A stretch of 64,000 bases of DNA from Bryobacteraceae bacterium (GCA_025055455.1 JANWXD010000013.1:1-64000), one strand, 5' to 3'. Positions 16,827-26,619 are shown, counted from the first letter of the stretch. Numbers and translations are program-made. Notes: generated by a model not told the origin, from the letters alone.

Positions 16827-17867
16827 ATGATCGTTTCCATGCGACCCAAGGCCACGCGGGAGCAGATCCAAGCCGTCTGCGAGCGCATTCGTGAATTCGG
16901 TTATCGGCCCCACCCCATTCAGGGGGAAGAGCGCGTGGTCATCGGGGCGATCGGACTCGGGGACGAGATCCCATGTCTGGCGTCGCTCGAAGCCATGCCC
17001 GGCGTGGAGAAAGCCGTGCCCATTTCATCACCCTACAAATTGGTCAGCCGGGAGTTTCGAGCCAACAAGACACAGATTCGGATCAATGGCCATGAGATCG
17101 GCGGAGAACAGTTCCTCGTGATCGCGGGTCCTTGCTCGGTAGAAAACGAAAAACAGATCATGGAGACCGCCGAAGCGGTGGCCCAGGCCGGCGCCCATGT
17201 GCTGCGGGGCGGAGCCTTCAAACCACGCACATCCCCATATGAGTTTCAAGGCCTGGAAGTGGAAGGCCTCAGGTTGCTGCGCAAGGCCAAGGAGGCAACG
17301 GGCCTGTCCATCGTCACGGAGGTGATGCGCGACGGCGATGTGGAGCTGGTGGCCGAATACGCCGATATTCTTCAAATCGGAGCCCGCAACATGCAGAACT
17401 TCTCGCTGTTGAAGGCGCTGGGCCGCGCCCCGAAGCCGGTGCTGCTCAAGCGGGGGATGAGTTCCACCATCCGAGAACTGCTGATGTCGGCCGAATACGT
17501 TGTGGCGCACGGCAACCCGAACGTCATCTTGTGTGAGCGCGGCATCCGGACGTTCGAAACGGAAACCCGCAACACCTGTGACATCGTGGCCGTGGCCGTG
17601 TTGCAGGAACTGACGCACCTTCCCGTGATCGTCGACCCGAGCCACGCTACCGGCAAGCGCCACCTGGTGCCGCCCTTGGCCCGGGCCGCTGTGGCCATCG
17701 GAGCCGACGGGCTCATGGTGGAAGTGCACCCCTGTCCGGAAAAGGCGTTCAGCGACGGGGCGCAGTCGCTGACCATCCCCATGTTTCAGACCATGATGCG
17801 CGAGCTCGATCCGTACCTCGGTTTGTGGCGCCAATCGCGCATGGCGCAGATGGTGGCGGCGGTGTAA
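16827..17867 (+). CDS. aroF: 3-deoxy-7-phosphoheptulonate (DAHP) synthase, type I-beta
   Basis: This 346-residue enzyme joins phosphoenolpyruvate and erythrose-4-phosphate in the first step of the shikimate pathway. An N-terminal ferredoxin-like regulatory domain (about 1-70, [20 protein letters not shown]) precedes the barrel, marking the Thermotoga-type I-beta class in which this domain gates the active site in response to aromatic amino acids. Conserved motifs are [30 protein letters not shown] and [18 protein letters not shown] at 16813-16817 fits the ATG at 16827. Control is therefore probably double: attenuation of transcription through the upstream leader and allostery through the N-terminal domain. 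Confidence 0.96.
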   Translation: MIVSMRPKATREQIQAVCERIREFGYRPHPIQGEERVVIGAIGLGDEIPCLASLEAMPGVEKAVPISSPYKLVSREFRANKTQIRINGHEIGGEQFLVIAGPCSVENEKQIMETAEAVAQAGAHVLRGGAFKPRTSPYEFQGLEVEGLRLLRKAKEATGLSIVTEVMRDGDVELVAEYADILQIGARNMQNFSLLKALGRAPKPVLLKRGMSSTIRELLMSAEYVVAHGNPNVILCERGIRTFETETRNTCDIVAVAVLQELTHLPVIVDPSHATGKRHLVPPLARAAVAIGADGLMVEVHPCPEKAFSDGAQSLTIPMFQTMMRELDPYLGLWRQSRMAQMVAAV

Positions 17868-17877
17868 GCTGATTGCC

Positions 17878-18804
17878 GTGCGTCCGCGGCTTCACCCCCT
17901 GGTGCTCCTGGCCCTGGTGGCGGCGTTGTGCGCCGCGGTCGTCGGGGCGCTGGCATGGTATCGCAGTCGCAAGCTGGCCACAGTCGCCGATCTCGTGCGC
18001 CGGCTTCCCGAGGGAAGCAAAGCCGTGTTGTTCGTGGATCTCCGGCCGCTGCGGGACACGGGGACTCTGGCGCGAGCGTTGCATGCCGTCAAGATTACGG
18101 AGGAGCCGGAATACCAGGCTTTCGTCGTGGAAACGGGCTTCGACGCCGAACGGGACCTGGACGCGGTGCTGGTTGGCTTCCATGAGGACCATACCTACGT
18201 GCTCGTGTTGGGTCGCTTCCAGTGGGGACGCTTGCGCCAGTACGCCGCGGCGCAGGGCGGTTCCTGCCGCAACGCGTTCTGTCAGGTGCCGGGCAGCGCG
18301 CCGGAGCGTCTCGTCTCCTTTTTCCCGCTGCGGCGGGACGTGCTGGCGCTGGCGGTGGGCCGCGATCCGTGGGGAGCCCTGGAGCTGATGCAGCCGCATT
18401 CCGGTATGGCGCCGGCCGGGCCGCGAGGGGTGGTCTGGCTGTCCGCCTCCGCCGCCTGGCTGCGCGACCGGCTGCCCTCACCGTCCGTCCGAAGCGCGCT
18501 CTCGAGCGTGTTCGCAGACGCCGACCGCCTCTTTCTGTGGGCCGAGCTCGGAACCGACGGCGTGCAGGTGCGGCTCGAACTGGCGTGCCGCTCCGAAATA
18601 CACGCCGCGGCGCTTGCCGGGCAGCTCCGGGCCGCTGCCGAAAGGCTTCTTTCAGACCCCTCCCCCGGAAGAGCCGACCAGAGTGCCAGCACCTTGGCGG
18701 GCGTATTGAGTCGTGGAGCTTTTGATCACTCCGGTTCCCGCCTGTTCGGCCGTTGGCAAGTGGAATATAGTACGCTGGCCGCCCTAGCCGCGGAGTCCTT
18801 CTAG
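17878..18804 (+). CDS. Membrane-anchored protein of unknown function
   Basis: This 308-residue protein starts at GTG, 10 bases after aroF. It has one N-terminal membrane segment (about 7-26, LVLLALVAALCAAVVGALAW) and a soluble region with no motif I recognise: AVLFVDLRPLRDTGTLARAL, then two alternating strand-helix halves. The pattern (a 'VFVDLRPL' opening strand and a repeated measure of residual values) is reminiscent of acidobacterial hypothetical proteins with a DUF-like fold, but I cannot name it. It is probably exported or anchored facing the periplasm. Co-transcription with aroF is likely from spacing; a functional link is not shown. The gene ends 16 bases from the convergent mqnC. Confidence 0.75.
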   Translation: MRPRLHPLVLLALVAALCAAVVGALAWYRSRKLATVADLVRRLPEGSKAVLFVDLRPLRDTGTLARALHAVKITEEPEYQAFVVETGFDAERDLDAVLVGFHEDHTYVLVLGRFQWGRLRQYAAAQGGSCRNAFCQVPGSAPERLVSFFPLRRDVLALAVGRDPWGALELMQPHSGMAPAGPRGVVWLSASAAWLRDRLPSPSVRSALSSVFADADRLFLWAELGTDGVQVRLELACRSEIHAAALAGQLRAAAERLLSDPSPGRADQSASTLAGVLSRGAFDHSGSRLFGRWQVEYSTLAALAAESF

Positions 18805-18820
18805 CCCGAGGCGGCAGCGT

Positions 18821-19855
18821 TCAATTCAGAAACAGCGTCCGGTAAAGCGTGTCCCGCTGCCGGGGCACGAAACCGGCGTCGCGGATGATCCGCCGCAACT
18901 CCTCTTCCGTCGAGCGGTGGTGCGCGCCCGCTGCGGACACCACGTTTTCCTCGATCATCACGCTGCCCACGTCGTTGGCCCCGAAGCGCAAGCCGAGCTG
19001 GCAGGTCTTCAAGCCCTGCGTGACCCAGGAGGACTGGATGTTCGGGATGGTTTCCAGATACAGCCGTGAAACCGCGAGCGTCTTCAAATACTCGACCGCT
19101 GTGGCTTCCTCCTTAATGAAGCGCCCCAGCGATGTATTCTCCCGCTGGAACGTCCAGGGGATAAAGGCGGTGAATCCGCCCGTTTCCTCCTGGAGGCGAC
19201 GGATGACTTCAAGGTGATTCACCCGCTGCTCCAGCGTCTCGCCGCAACCGAACATCATGGTGGCGGTGGTGCGCAGGCCGAGGCGGTGCGCGGTGCGGTG
19301 CACCTCGAGCCATTCCGCGGTGCTACATTTCAGACGGCTGATGCGGTAGCGCACGGCGTCGTCGAGAATCTCGGCGCCGCCGCCCGGAATCGAATCCAGT
19401 CCCGCATCCCGGAGCCGCGCGATCGTATCGCGGATGGTGAGCCCGCTGACTTCAGCGATGTGGAGAATCTCGGGCGCGGAAAAGCAGTGCAGGTGGAGTC
19501 GCGGAAAACGCGTCTTGATGGAAGAAAGCAGGTCCGCGTACCAGTCGATTTTCAGTTCCGCATGCAGCCCGCCTTGCATCAGGATTCCGGTGCCGCCCAA
19601 ATCGAGGGTCTCCTGGATCTTGTGGAAGATCACTTCCTTGGGAAGCACGTATCCTTCCGGATGACCCATCGGGCGGTAGAAGGCGCAGAAGCTGCAATAC
19701 TCGGTGCAGAAGTTCGTGTAGTTGATATTACGGTCGACAATATAGGTCACGACGCCTTCTGGATGCAGCTTTTTGCGCACGGCGTCGGCGGCCATGCCGA
19801 CTCCAATCAGATCTGGGCTCGCCAGCAACTCTACTGCTTCTCGGTGCGAAATCAC
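18821..19855 (-). CDS. mqnC: Cyclic dehypoxanthinyl futalosine synthase (radical SAM)
   Basis: This 344-residue radical SAM enzyme cyclises dehypoxanthine futalosine in the futalosine route to menaquinone. The cluster motif is Cys50-x3-Cys54-x2-Cys57 (CTEYCSFC), followed by QGGLHAELKIDWY, SIPGGGAEIL and TATMMFGCGET, which are the MqnC/MqnE-type motifs; IPWTFQREN and IQSSWVTQGLK favour MqnC over MqnE. It starts at GTG overlapping the mqnA stop (GTGA). The two genes form an operon; other mqn genes are not in the window. Confidence 0.93.
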   Translation of the reverse strand: MISHREAVELLASPDLIGVGMAADAVRKKLHPEGVVTYIVDRNINYTNFCTEYCSFCAFYRPMGHPEGYVLPKEVIFHKIQETLDLGGTGILMQGGLHAELKIDWYADLLSSIKTRFPRLHLHCFSAPEILHIAEVSGLTIRDTIARLRDAGLDSIPGGGAEILDDAVRYRISRLKCSTAEWLEVHRTAHRLGLRTTATMMFGCGETLEQRVNHLEVIRRLQEETGGFTAFIPWTFQRENTSLGRFIKEEATAVEYLKTLAVSRLYLETIPNIQSSWVTQGLKTCQLGLRFGANDVGSVMIEENVVSAAGAHHRSTEEELRRIIRDAGFVPRQRDTLYRTLFLN

Positions 19856-20664
19856 GCGAAGACTCTCCCAGAGGCTTCCACGTTAGCAAACTCCCGGGCG
19901 GCTTGGAGGAACCGCTCCAAGCCTTCATACTCGCGCGGGCCGAGCTCATGGACGATGTGCCGCGATAGATAGGCGCGGGCCAGCTCCTCCGGGATGCCAC
20001 GCGGCGCCGCTTCGCGGCGAACGATTTCTTCGAGCCGGGCCCGGCCGAAGCGGCACGACTCCAGAAACGGCGTCGCCAGCTCGGGGGTTACGCATTCCGG
20101 CCGTCCGGCCCAGACGGCGAACACCATGGGCAGGCCCGTCCAATCGAGCCAGGCTTGCCCCAGGTCCAGCACGCGGTATGGCAGCGCTTCGGCGGGGAGG
20201 CACAAGGCCGGATCCCCGATCAGGAGGGCGGCGTCGGCCTCCTCCAGCATGCGGTTCAGGTCGGCAGCCGTCGGCCGCACTTCCAGACGGGCGCCGTAGC
20301 GGTGCCACAGGACCATGCGTGCCAGCGTCACCGAGGTCCGCGAGGCGCTATCGGCCGCCAGCGTGCGGATCCGAGCGAACGGCTGTTTCGACACGAGCAG
20401 AATGCTGCGCACCGGGCCGCGGCAGGCGATCCCTACCCCGGGGATCACCTTCAGCTCCTGACGCAACAGCTCGACGACGGGCAGGAGGCCGACGTCGGCC
20501 CGTCCCTCGGCTAGGCGGTCGGCGCACTCGGCAGGCGAAGCGAATTCCACGTCGAAGAGACCCCTCTGGCCGCCGTGAAGCATCCCCCAAACCAACGGCA
20601 TGGTATTGAGGTAATGGACGGCGCAGACGCGCAGGCGGCAAGCTGGAAGTGTCCGAGGGTTCAA
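19852..20664 (-). CDS. mqnA: Chorismate dehydratase
   Basis: This protein of about 270 residues dehydrates chorismate to 3-enolpyruvyl-benzoate, the first committed step of the futalosine menaquinone pathway, and thus consumes the product of the shikimate pathway that the nearby aroF opens. The N-terminal LRVCAVHYLNTMPLVWGML and the ADVGLLPVVEL segment are typical of this periplasmic-binding-protein-like fold. The start is uncertain: TTG at 20664 gives a normal family length; CTG a few codons later is another option; the frame is open much further upstream but codes unrelated sequence. TACAAT on the minus strand at 20675-20670 is a possible -10 box, implying a very short leader. Confidence 0.9.
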   Translation of the reverse strand: MNPRTLPACRLRVCAVHYLNTMPLVWGMLHGGQRGLFDVEFASPAECADRLAEGRADVGLLPVVELLRQELKVIPGVGIACRGPVRSILLVSKQPFARIRTLAADSASRTSVTLARMVLWHRYGARLEVRPTAADLNRMLEEADAALLIGDPALCLPAEALPYRVLDLGQAWLDWTGLPMVFAVWAGRPECVTPELATPFLESCRFGRARLEEIVRREAAPRGIPEELARAYLSRHIVHELGPREYEGLERFLQAAREFANVEASGRVFA

Positions 20665-20746
20665 GATCCATTGTAGCTTGCCGGGGGTGTTCGACCCGCC
20701 CGGCGGGGCATCCGATTTAGAATTGTTCAGGAGGGGTGCTGCGCAC

Positions 20747-23700
20747 GTGCGTTCCAACCGCCGAATAGTTTTCATGATGCGAGTCGCACGATGGCTCCCG
20801 CTTGCGTTGGCAATGGTCGGCGCCACCGCAAGCCGGGCCCAACCCGTCATCAACCCCTACCCGTCTCGGGTACTCGGCCATCCGCAGATGACGCTCGTTA
20901 CAGCGAACCCCAATTTTGTGGAGGGACGGGAGTTGTACGGGCCCCGCGGCGTGGCCGTGGACACTTCAGTTTCGCCGCCGATCCTTTATGTGGCCGACAC
21001 GCTGAACAATCGCGTGCTGGGTTGGCGCAACGCCTCCCAGTTCGGCAACGGCGCGCCGGCGGACATCGTCATTGGCCAGCCGGACTTCTATTCGACCAAC
21101 CCACTTGGTCCCGGGACGCCACGGAGCACAGGCTTAGCGGCGCCGACCGGGCTGGCGGTGGACCGCAACGGCAACCTCTATGTGGTGGATTCGGGCAACA
21201 ATCGCATCTTGCGGTTTCCGCGACCGTTCGACGATCCCAATCCGGTGAAAACCCCGGACTTCGTCATCGGGCAAAGCTCGCTGACCTCGAATGCGGCCAA
21301 CGCCGGGGGAAGGTCGGCGCGCACCATCGCCACGTTCGCCGGCGGCTTGCTCGCCACCGGCTCGCTGCTGTTCGACCCGCAAGGAAATCTCTATTTCACC
21401 GACCCTCTGAACAACCGGGTACTGCGCTACAGCAGTGCATCGCTCGCACCAGGGTCTCCGAACGGTCCGGAGGCAGACTTGGTGTTGGGGCAGTTTGACT
21501 TTGTGACCGCGGCGAACCCCACCAGCCCGACCGACTTGCGCTCGCTGCGGATTCCCTCCGGCATCGCCATGGATTCGGCGGGTCGCTTGTACGTAACCGA
21601 CTCGATTCACCGGGTCCTGGTCTACGAGCCGCCCTTCAGCATCGGCAAGTCGGCGCAACGCTACATCGGAGCGCGGCTGACGCCGCAAGGGGGGCCGATT
21701 CAGCCGCCGGATAATGCGAGCCTCAACGCTCCGAGTGGGGTCTTCTTTGTGGGTTCCACGCTGTACGTGGTGGACACGGGCAACAATCGGATTCTGCGGT
21801 TCCCCCCGTACGAAAGCTGGCCCGCCGCGACGCCGCCCGCCGCCACGGATGTACTGGGTCAGCCCGACTTGATTTCCTTCCGCCCGAATCTGGGATCTCC
21901 TCAAGCCTCCGAGCGCTCGCTTTCCCAACCCGAGACGGCCGTCTTTGTCGCCGGCGAGCTGTTCGTGGTGGATTCCGGGAACCACCGCCTGCTGGTGTTT
22001 CCCAATCCGTCCTCGGCCTCGTCGCTCGCGTCGCTCGAGGCGCGGCGCGTGCTGGGGCAGCCGACGCTGGACACCCACGTGGCCAATTGGCTGGACGGAC
22101 GCGGTTTTTCGCTGCGCGCTTCGGCGGTGATCGCCAACCAAACCTTCGGCTTCGGGGGGGGCATGGCGGTGGATCGGACCTCCAATCCCCCGCGGCTCTA
22201 CGTCGCCGACACCGCAAACAACCGCGTGCTGGGCTACCGGGATGCGCGTTCGTTTCAGATGGGCATGCCCGCCGACCTCGTCATCGGCCAGCCGGAGCTG
22301 CTGCGGGCCATTGTCAACTACCCGACGGGGGACCCGTTGCAGCCCCGGGACAACACGCTCTACGCTCCTACAGGCGTGGCCGTGGATGCCAACGGGGACC
22401 TCTGGGTAGCCGACACGGGCAACGGCCGCGTGCTGCGATTTCCGAGGCCGTTCGAGTCAGGGACCCACATGCCCCGCGCCAACCTCGTGATCGGCAAACC
22501 GAGTTTCACCGCACGGACCGACGCCTTTCCCGATCCCACGCCCTCCAACCTCAGCGCTCCTTACGGAATCGCCTTCAGCGTCGGCGGCCACCTGCTGGTG
22601 TCGGACTGGGTTCACAATCGGGTGCTATTTTTCCGCAAACCAGAGGGCGGGGACTTCACCAACGGCATGGCCGCTGAGAAGGTCTTCGGCCAACCGGACT
22701 TTTTCTCCCGGGGCAGCGGCGGGGCCGACAACCGTATGAATCGCCCACGGCACATCGCCGTCGACAGCTTCGACCGCCTCTATGTCTGCGACGAAGGCAA
22801 CAACCGTGTCCAGATTTTCGACAGTGTGGGGACGGCAGGACCCGATCCCCGACCGGCCGTGATCTTGACCAGCGGGGGAACATTCGGCGGGCTGCGCAAT
22901 CCGAACGGCATTGCCATCGGCCCCGGGGATGAAATCTGGGTGGCCAACACGAATGGCCCCCACACGCTCCGATATCCGCGGTTTTTGGATTTGCTCGCCA
23001 GCGGCTTTGCTCCCGACGGAGGTTTTGGTTCCGCGGCGGCCGGTGAAACACCCGTGGCCCTGACGGTGGACGGATTCGGGAATCTGTTGGTGGCCTACAA
23101 CACGAACCGGATCGCGGTGCACTATCCCGCCATGGCGGCCGTAAATGGCGCCAGTTACATGCCCCGGGTCGCCCCGAACACGATCGTAAGTCTGTTCCCT
23201 CTGGGCGGTCAGTTCGGCAACCAGACGCAGCGGTTCACGGATCTGCCCAATCCGCTGCCGCTGCCAACGGAACTGGCCGGGCTCGAGGTGTTGGTCAACG
23301 ACCAACGCGCCCGCGTGTATTTTGTTTCTCCGGGACAGATCAATTTTCTGATGCCGATGAGCAGTCCCACCTCCGGCGTGTTGGACGTGCTCGTCGTTGA
23401 GCGAGCCACGGGGCGCATCGTCGCCTCGGGCTGCGATGCTCGTCCCGCCGGCGGAGGGCGTTTCGCCTGCGTCGACCGTTTGCGCGCCGACGTCGCCTCC
23501 CCGGCGCTGTTCGCTGGACCGGGCTTTGCCACGGGGACAGGTCAAATCGCCGCCCTGAACCGGCGGAGCTCCGACGGTTCGTATTACAACCTCGACTCCG
23601 CCGGGCGCCCAATCCCCAACGGCCCCCAAAACGCGGTGTCCCGGGGAGACATCGTGGAGATCTTCGCCACGGGCACAGGCTTTGTCCCCAACGCCCCGCC

Positions 23701-23962
23701 GGACGGTCAGCCCGCCTCCGGTCAGGTTCCTACCCCGGAGAAGCCTCAGGTCATCGTGGGAACCCGTTTTCTGAGCGACTCGGAGATTCTTTATTCGGGC
23801 CTTGCCCCCGGCTTGGTTGGAGTTTGGCAACTCAACCTGCGGATCCCGGACTGGGTGGCGCCGAGCAACACGGTGCCGGTCGTGGTGGTCTACAAGAGCA
23901 TCCCCAGTAACAACCCGCAGAACCCGGGACAGATCGTGACGACGATCGCTGTCAGGCAGTAG
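20747..23962 (+). CDS. Exported NHL-repeat protein with C-terminal TIGR03437 domain
   Basis: This protein of about 1071 residues has an N-terminal signal peptide (RWLPLALAMVGATASRAQ) and a long series of NHL-type repeats, each built around variants of GVAVD-x-G-NLYVVDSGNNRILRF, with LGQPD linkers, which should fold into one or two beta-propellers. The last 270 residues (from NGASYMPRVAPNTIVSLF) match the TIGR03437 domain found almost only in Solibacter-type Acidobacteriota, with the VYFVSPGQINFLMP signature. The GTG at 20747 has AGGAGG 12 bases upstream; ATG at 20774 or 20777 are alternatives. Function is unknown; surface binding or an extracellular lyase-like role is possible. TAGAAT at 20718-20723 is a possible -10 box. 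Confidence 0.88.
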   Translation: MRSNRRIVFMMRVARWLPLALAMVGATASRAQPVINPYPSRVLGHPQMTLVTANPNFVEGRELYGPRGVAVDTSVSPPILYVADTLNNRVLGWRNASQFGNGAPADIVIGQPDFYSTNPLGPGTPRSTGLAAPTGLAVDRNGNLYVVDSGNNRILRFPRPFDDPNPVKTPDFVIGQSSLTSNAANAGGRSARTIATFAGGLLATGSLLFDPQGNLYFTDPLNNRVLRYSSASLAPGSPNGPEADLVLGQFDFVTAANPTSPTDLRSLRIPSGIAMDSAGRLYVTDSIHRVLVYEPPFSIGKSAQRYIGARLTPQGGPIQPPDNASLNAPSGVFFVGSTLYVVDTGNNRILRFPPYESWPAATPPAATDVLGQPDLISFRPNLGSPQASERSLSQPETAVFVAGELFVVDSGNHRLLVFPNPSSASSLASLEARRVLGQPTLDTHVANWLDGRGFSLRASAVIANQTFGFGGGMAVDRTSNPPRLYVADTANNRVLGYRDARSFQMGMPADLVIGQPELLRAIVNYPTGDPLQPRDNTLYAPTGVAVDANGDLWVADTGNGRVLRFPRPFESGTHMPRANLVIGKPSFTARTDAFPDPTPSNLSAPYGIAFSVGGHLLVSDWVHNRVLFFRKPEGGDFTNGMAAEKVFGQPDFFSRGSGGADNRMNRPRHIAVDSFDRLYVCDEGNNRVQIFDSVGTAGPDPRPAVILTSGGTFGGLRNPNGIAIGPGDEIWVANTNGPHTLRYPRFLDLLASGFAPDGGFGSAAAGETPVALTVDGFGNLLVAYNTNRIAVHYPAMAAVNGASYMPRVAPNTIVSLFPLGGQFGNQTQRFTDLPNPLPLPTELAGLEVLVNDQRARVYFVSPGQINFLMPMSSPTSGVLDVLVVERATGRIVASGCDARPAGGGRFACVDRLRADVASPALFAGPGFATGTGQIAALNRRSSDGSYYNLDSAGRPIPNGPQNAVSRGDIVEIFATGTGFVPNAPPDGQPASGQVPTPEKPQVIVGTRFLSDSEILYSGLAPGLVGVWQLNLRIPDWVAPSNTVPVVVVYKSIPSNNPQNPGQIVTTIAVRQ

Positions 23963-24200
23963 AAGCTAGCGGCTGCGGTTGCGGCCTTTCCGCAGGGAGT
24001 CCACAAAGGCACTCAAGGCCGTAAGGGCCCGCCACTTGCGTCGTAGACAAGCGGCCCAGGCGCTTCGGTAGGTTGCTGTGCAGCCGCCAGCCGGTCGAGC
24101 CGACGGTTCCACTCGGGACAGAAAGCGCGTGGGCCACTAGCAACCCCTTGGGAATTGCAGCCGGCCATGATTTTGCGAATCCCCCAAGACGAGGAATGAT

Positions 24201-24602
24201 TCAGCGCTGGCCGTTGCGGCTCTTGCGCAGCGACTCCAGCAAGGACCGCAGCGCCCGATCCGTCTCTCGTTGCGCGGAAGTCAACTGCCGGACCTCCCCA
24301 GAGATGCGCTGGACCTCGGTTGAAAGTTGCCGCACCTCGCCGGAAAGCTGCCGCACCTCGCCGGAGAGCTGCCGTAGTCCTACGGAGAGATCCTTGACTT
24401 GCTCGCCGATCTGCGCGACCGTCTTTTCCAGGCGAAGCAGCATCCGCGCACCCTGCACCATGAATTTTTCCATGGTCTCCATGCGCTTGTTGAAGTGAGC
24501 CTCCATGCGGTCCATGCGCACTTCGGCACGATCCATGCGCGCTTCCGCGCGAGCCTGGGTCTGCAAGATGAACTCGATGGTGCGCTCGATGTCCATCGCC
24601 AT
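24201..24602 (-). CDS. Small coiled-coil protein of unknown function
   Basis: This 133-residue, highly charged protein is predicted to be one long helix. Residues about 75-110 consist of heptads of the type RQLSGEV repeated five times (RQLSGEV, RQLSGEV, RQLSTEV, QRISGEV, RQLTSAQ), and the DNA shows near-perfect 21-base direct repeats there (about 24322-24380). The N-terminal half has MDR/MEA heptads. No transmembrane segment or signal is seen. Similar short coiled-coil proteins are common in Solibacter-type genomes and have no known role. It is divergent from the GWxTD gene and shares the intergenic region with it. Confidence 0.7.
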   Translation of the reverse strand: MAMDIERTIEFILQTQARAEARMDRAEVRMDRMEAHFNKRMETMEKFMVQGARMLLRLEKTVAQIGEQVKDLSVGLRQLSGEVRQLSGEVRQLSTEVQRISGEVRQLTSAQRETDRALRSLLESLRKSRNGQR

Positions 24603-24831
24603 GACTCACAGTGTAGCAGCGGGATCCGTTCCGAGCGAGCCGACCGCCCCTGGGCAGGCCTGTGGAAATAGCGCAGGGAGCCGGACCTCGAGACTTTTAC
24701 TTCATTTCAAATGATGCGGGCAGCCGGCTTGCGCGCCGCGTGGAATGGCCCGGAGCCCAAGGCTGGGTCCTCCGGAGCGGGTCCAGCGGGCGGTCCCGGG
24801 ACGCGACGGTCTTGCTTGAAGCACTCCACCC

Positions 24832-24861
24832 TTGACGCTGGCTCCGGCGCGGGCCTAGAAT
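24832..24861 (+). promoter_or_regulatory. Sigma70-type promoter of the GWxTD gene
   Basis: TTGACG (24832-24837) and TAGAAT (24856-24861) are 18 bases apart and precede the ATG at 24906 by 44 bases. The rest of the region between the divergent genes (24603-24831) shows no gene or other recognisable element; a palindrome-like CATTTCAAATG at 24702-24712 is the only feature. Confidence 0.65.
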
Positions 24862-24905
24862 TGGAGGTAGCCCAAGACCGGAGTACGACTGGGCACGGTG
24901 ACGCC

Positions 24906-26588
24906 ATGAGCATCCGACTTACCGTCGCTCTCGGTTCTTCGATCCTGCTCCTTTCCCCGGCAGCTTTCGACGCGGAGGCCCTCGCTCAGAAAAACAAGGG
25001 TTCCAATGAGGCGCCCCGCGAGACCATCGCCAAACCGCTCAGCGACAAGGAACGCCGCAAGCGCGAGGAGCGGCTCCGTAAGGAGCTGGAAACCCCTTAC
25101 CGGAAGTGGCTGGAGGAGGACGTCGCCTACATTATTACGGACGAGGAGCGGACCGCCTTCAAGCGGCTCTCCACGGACGAAGAGCGTGAGCAGTTCATCG
25201 AGCAGTTCTGGCTCCGCCGCGACCCGACGCCGGACACGGCCGAGAACGAATATAAAGAGGAGCATTACCGGCGCATTGCGTACGCCAACGAGCGGTTTGC
25301 CTCGGGAATCCCGGGCTGGAAAACCGACCGCGGGCGGATTTACATCATGTACGGGCCGCCCGACGAGATCGAGTCCCATCCCTCCGGCGGAACCTATCAG
25401 CGCCCATGGGAAGAGGGCGGAGGCACTACAGCGGTGTTCCCCTTCGAGAAATGGCGCTATCGGTATATCGAGGGCATCGGCACGGATATCATTATTGAAT
25501 TCGTGGATCCGACCATGACAGGCGAGTATCGCATGACCATGGATCCATCGGAAAAGGATGCATTGCTGTACGTGCCGAACGCCGGGTTGACGCTGATCGA
25601 GGAGATGGGACTTGCCTCCAAGGCGGACCGTTTCAGCCGAACCGACGGCACGCGTCTGGGGGTAGGCAACCAACCGCTGCCGGCCCGCATGAATCAGTTT
25701 GAACGCCTGGAGCAGTTCGCCAAGCTGCACAAGCCCCCGGCGATCAAATTCAAGGACCTGGAGGCTGCCGTCACCTCCAAGATCACCTACAACCTGCTTC
25801 CGATGAAGGTGCGGGCGGATTACGTCCGTGTGACCAACTCCTCGATTCTGACCAATATCACCCTTCAGTTCGAGAAACGGGACTTGCAGTTCCAGGAAAA
25901 GGACGGCCTCCAGAAAGCCATCGTAAACATTTACGGCCGGATCACCTCTATGTCCCGTCGCCCGGTGAACGTCTTCGAGGACGTGGTCACCGTCGAGGCG
26001 CCGACGGAACTGTTGCAAGAGGCGGTCAAAGGGTCGGCCGTGTACCAGAAGACCGTGCCCTTGGCTCCCGGCCTGTACCGGCTCAACGTAGTCGCCAAGG
26101 ACGTGGTGGGCGGCAACATGAACAACTACGAAATGGCCCTGCGCGTGCCGCATTACGATGACGAAACGCTTTCGGCGAGTTCCCTGATCTTTGCCGACGT
26201 CATCGAGAAAGTACCGACGCGCAGCATTGGCACGGGGCAGTTCGTGATCGCCAGCACCAAGGTGCGTCCTCGCGTTACCGAGACCTTCAAACGGAACGAA
26301 AAGCTAGGCATCTACATCCAGCTGTACAACTTCGAGCCGGACGAGAAGACGAACAAACCCGACGCAAGCATTCACTACGAAGTGATCAAGAACGGCACCA
26401 ACGAAAAGGTGTTCGAATATAGCGAGGACGTGGCGTCGCTGGAAGGCGCATCGGCGACGCAAGTGACGGTGGAGAAAATTCTGCCCTTGGCCAGCTTGGA
26501 ACCGGGTCAGTATACTCTCAAGATGACCGTGACGGACCGGCGGCGGAACCAGACCATCAGTCCGTCGGGCACGTTTACCGTGATCTGA
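24906..26588 (+). CDS. Exported GWxTD-domain protein
   Basis: This 560-residue protein has a signal peptide (LTVALGSSILLLSPAAFDAEALAQ), a basic/acidic linker, and a GWxTD domain: the motif itself is Gly137-Trp-Lys-Thr-Asp141 followed by RGRIYIMYGPPDEIE, preceded by YIITDEERTAFKRL and REQFIEQFWLRRDPTPDT. These are the three signatures of the family (PF20094). The C-terminal half contains beta-rich domains. The function of GWxTD proteins is not established; they are frequent in Acidobacteriota and Bacteroidota and probably envelope-located. A good promoter lies upstream. The next gene begins 31 bases later and is probably co-transcribed. Confidence 0.9.
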   Translation: MSIRLTVALGSSILLLSPAAFDAEALAQKNKGSNEAPRETIAKPLSDKERRKREERLRKELETPYRKWLEEDVAYIITDEERTAFKRLSTDEEREQFIEQFWLRRDPTPDTAENEYKEEHYRRIAYANERFASGIPGWKTDRGRIYIMYGPPDEIESHPSGGTYQRPWEEGGGTTAVFPFEKWRYRYIEGIGTDIIIEFVDPTMTGEYRMTMDPSEKDALLYVPNAGLTLIEEMGLASKADRFSRTDGTRLGVGNQPLPARMNQFERLEQFAKLHKPPAIKFKDLEAAVTSKITYNLLPMKVRADYVRVTNSSILTNITLQFEKRDLQFQEKDGLQKAIVNIYGRITSMSRRPVNVFEDVVTVEAPTELLQEAVKGSAVYQKTVPLAPGLYRLNVVAKDVVGGNMNNYEMALRVPHYDDETLSASSLIFADVIEKVPTRSIGTGQFVIASTKVRPRVTETFKRNEKLGIYIQLYNFEPDEKTNKPDASIHYEVIKNGTNEKVFEYSEDVASLEGASATQVTVEKILPLASLEPGQYTLKMTVTDRRRNQTISPSGTFTVI

Positions 26589-26619
26589 CCGAAGTCACCG
26601 AGAACGGGAAAGACAGGGA

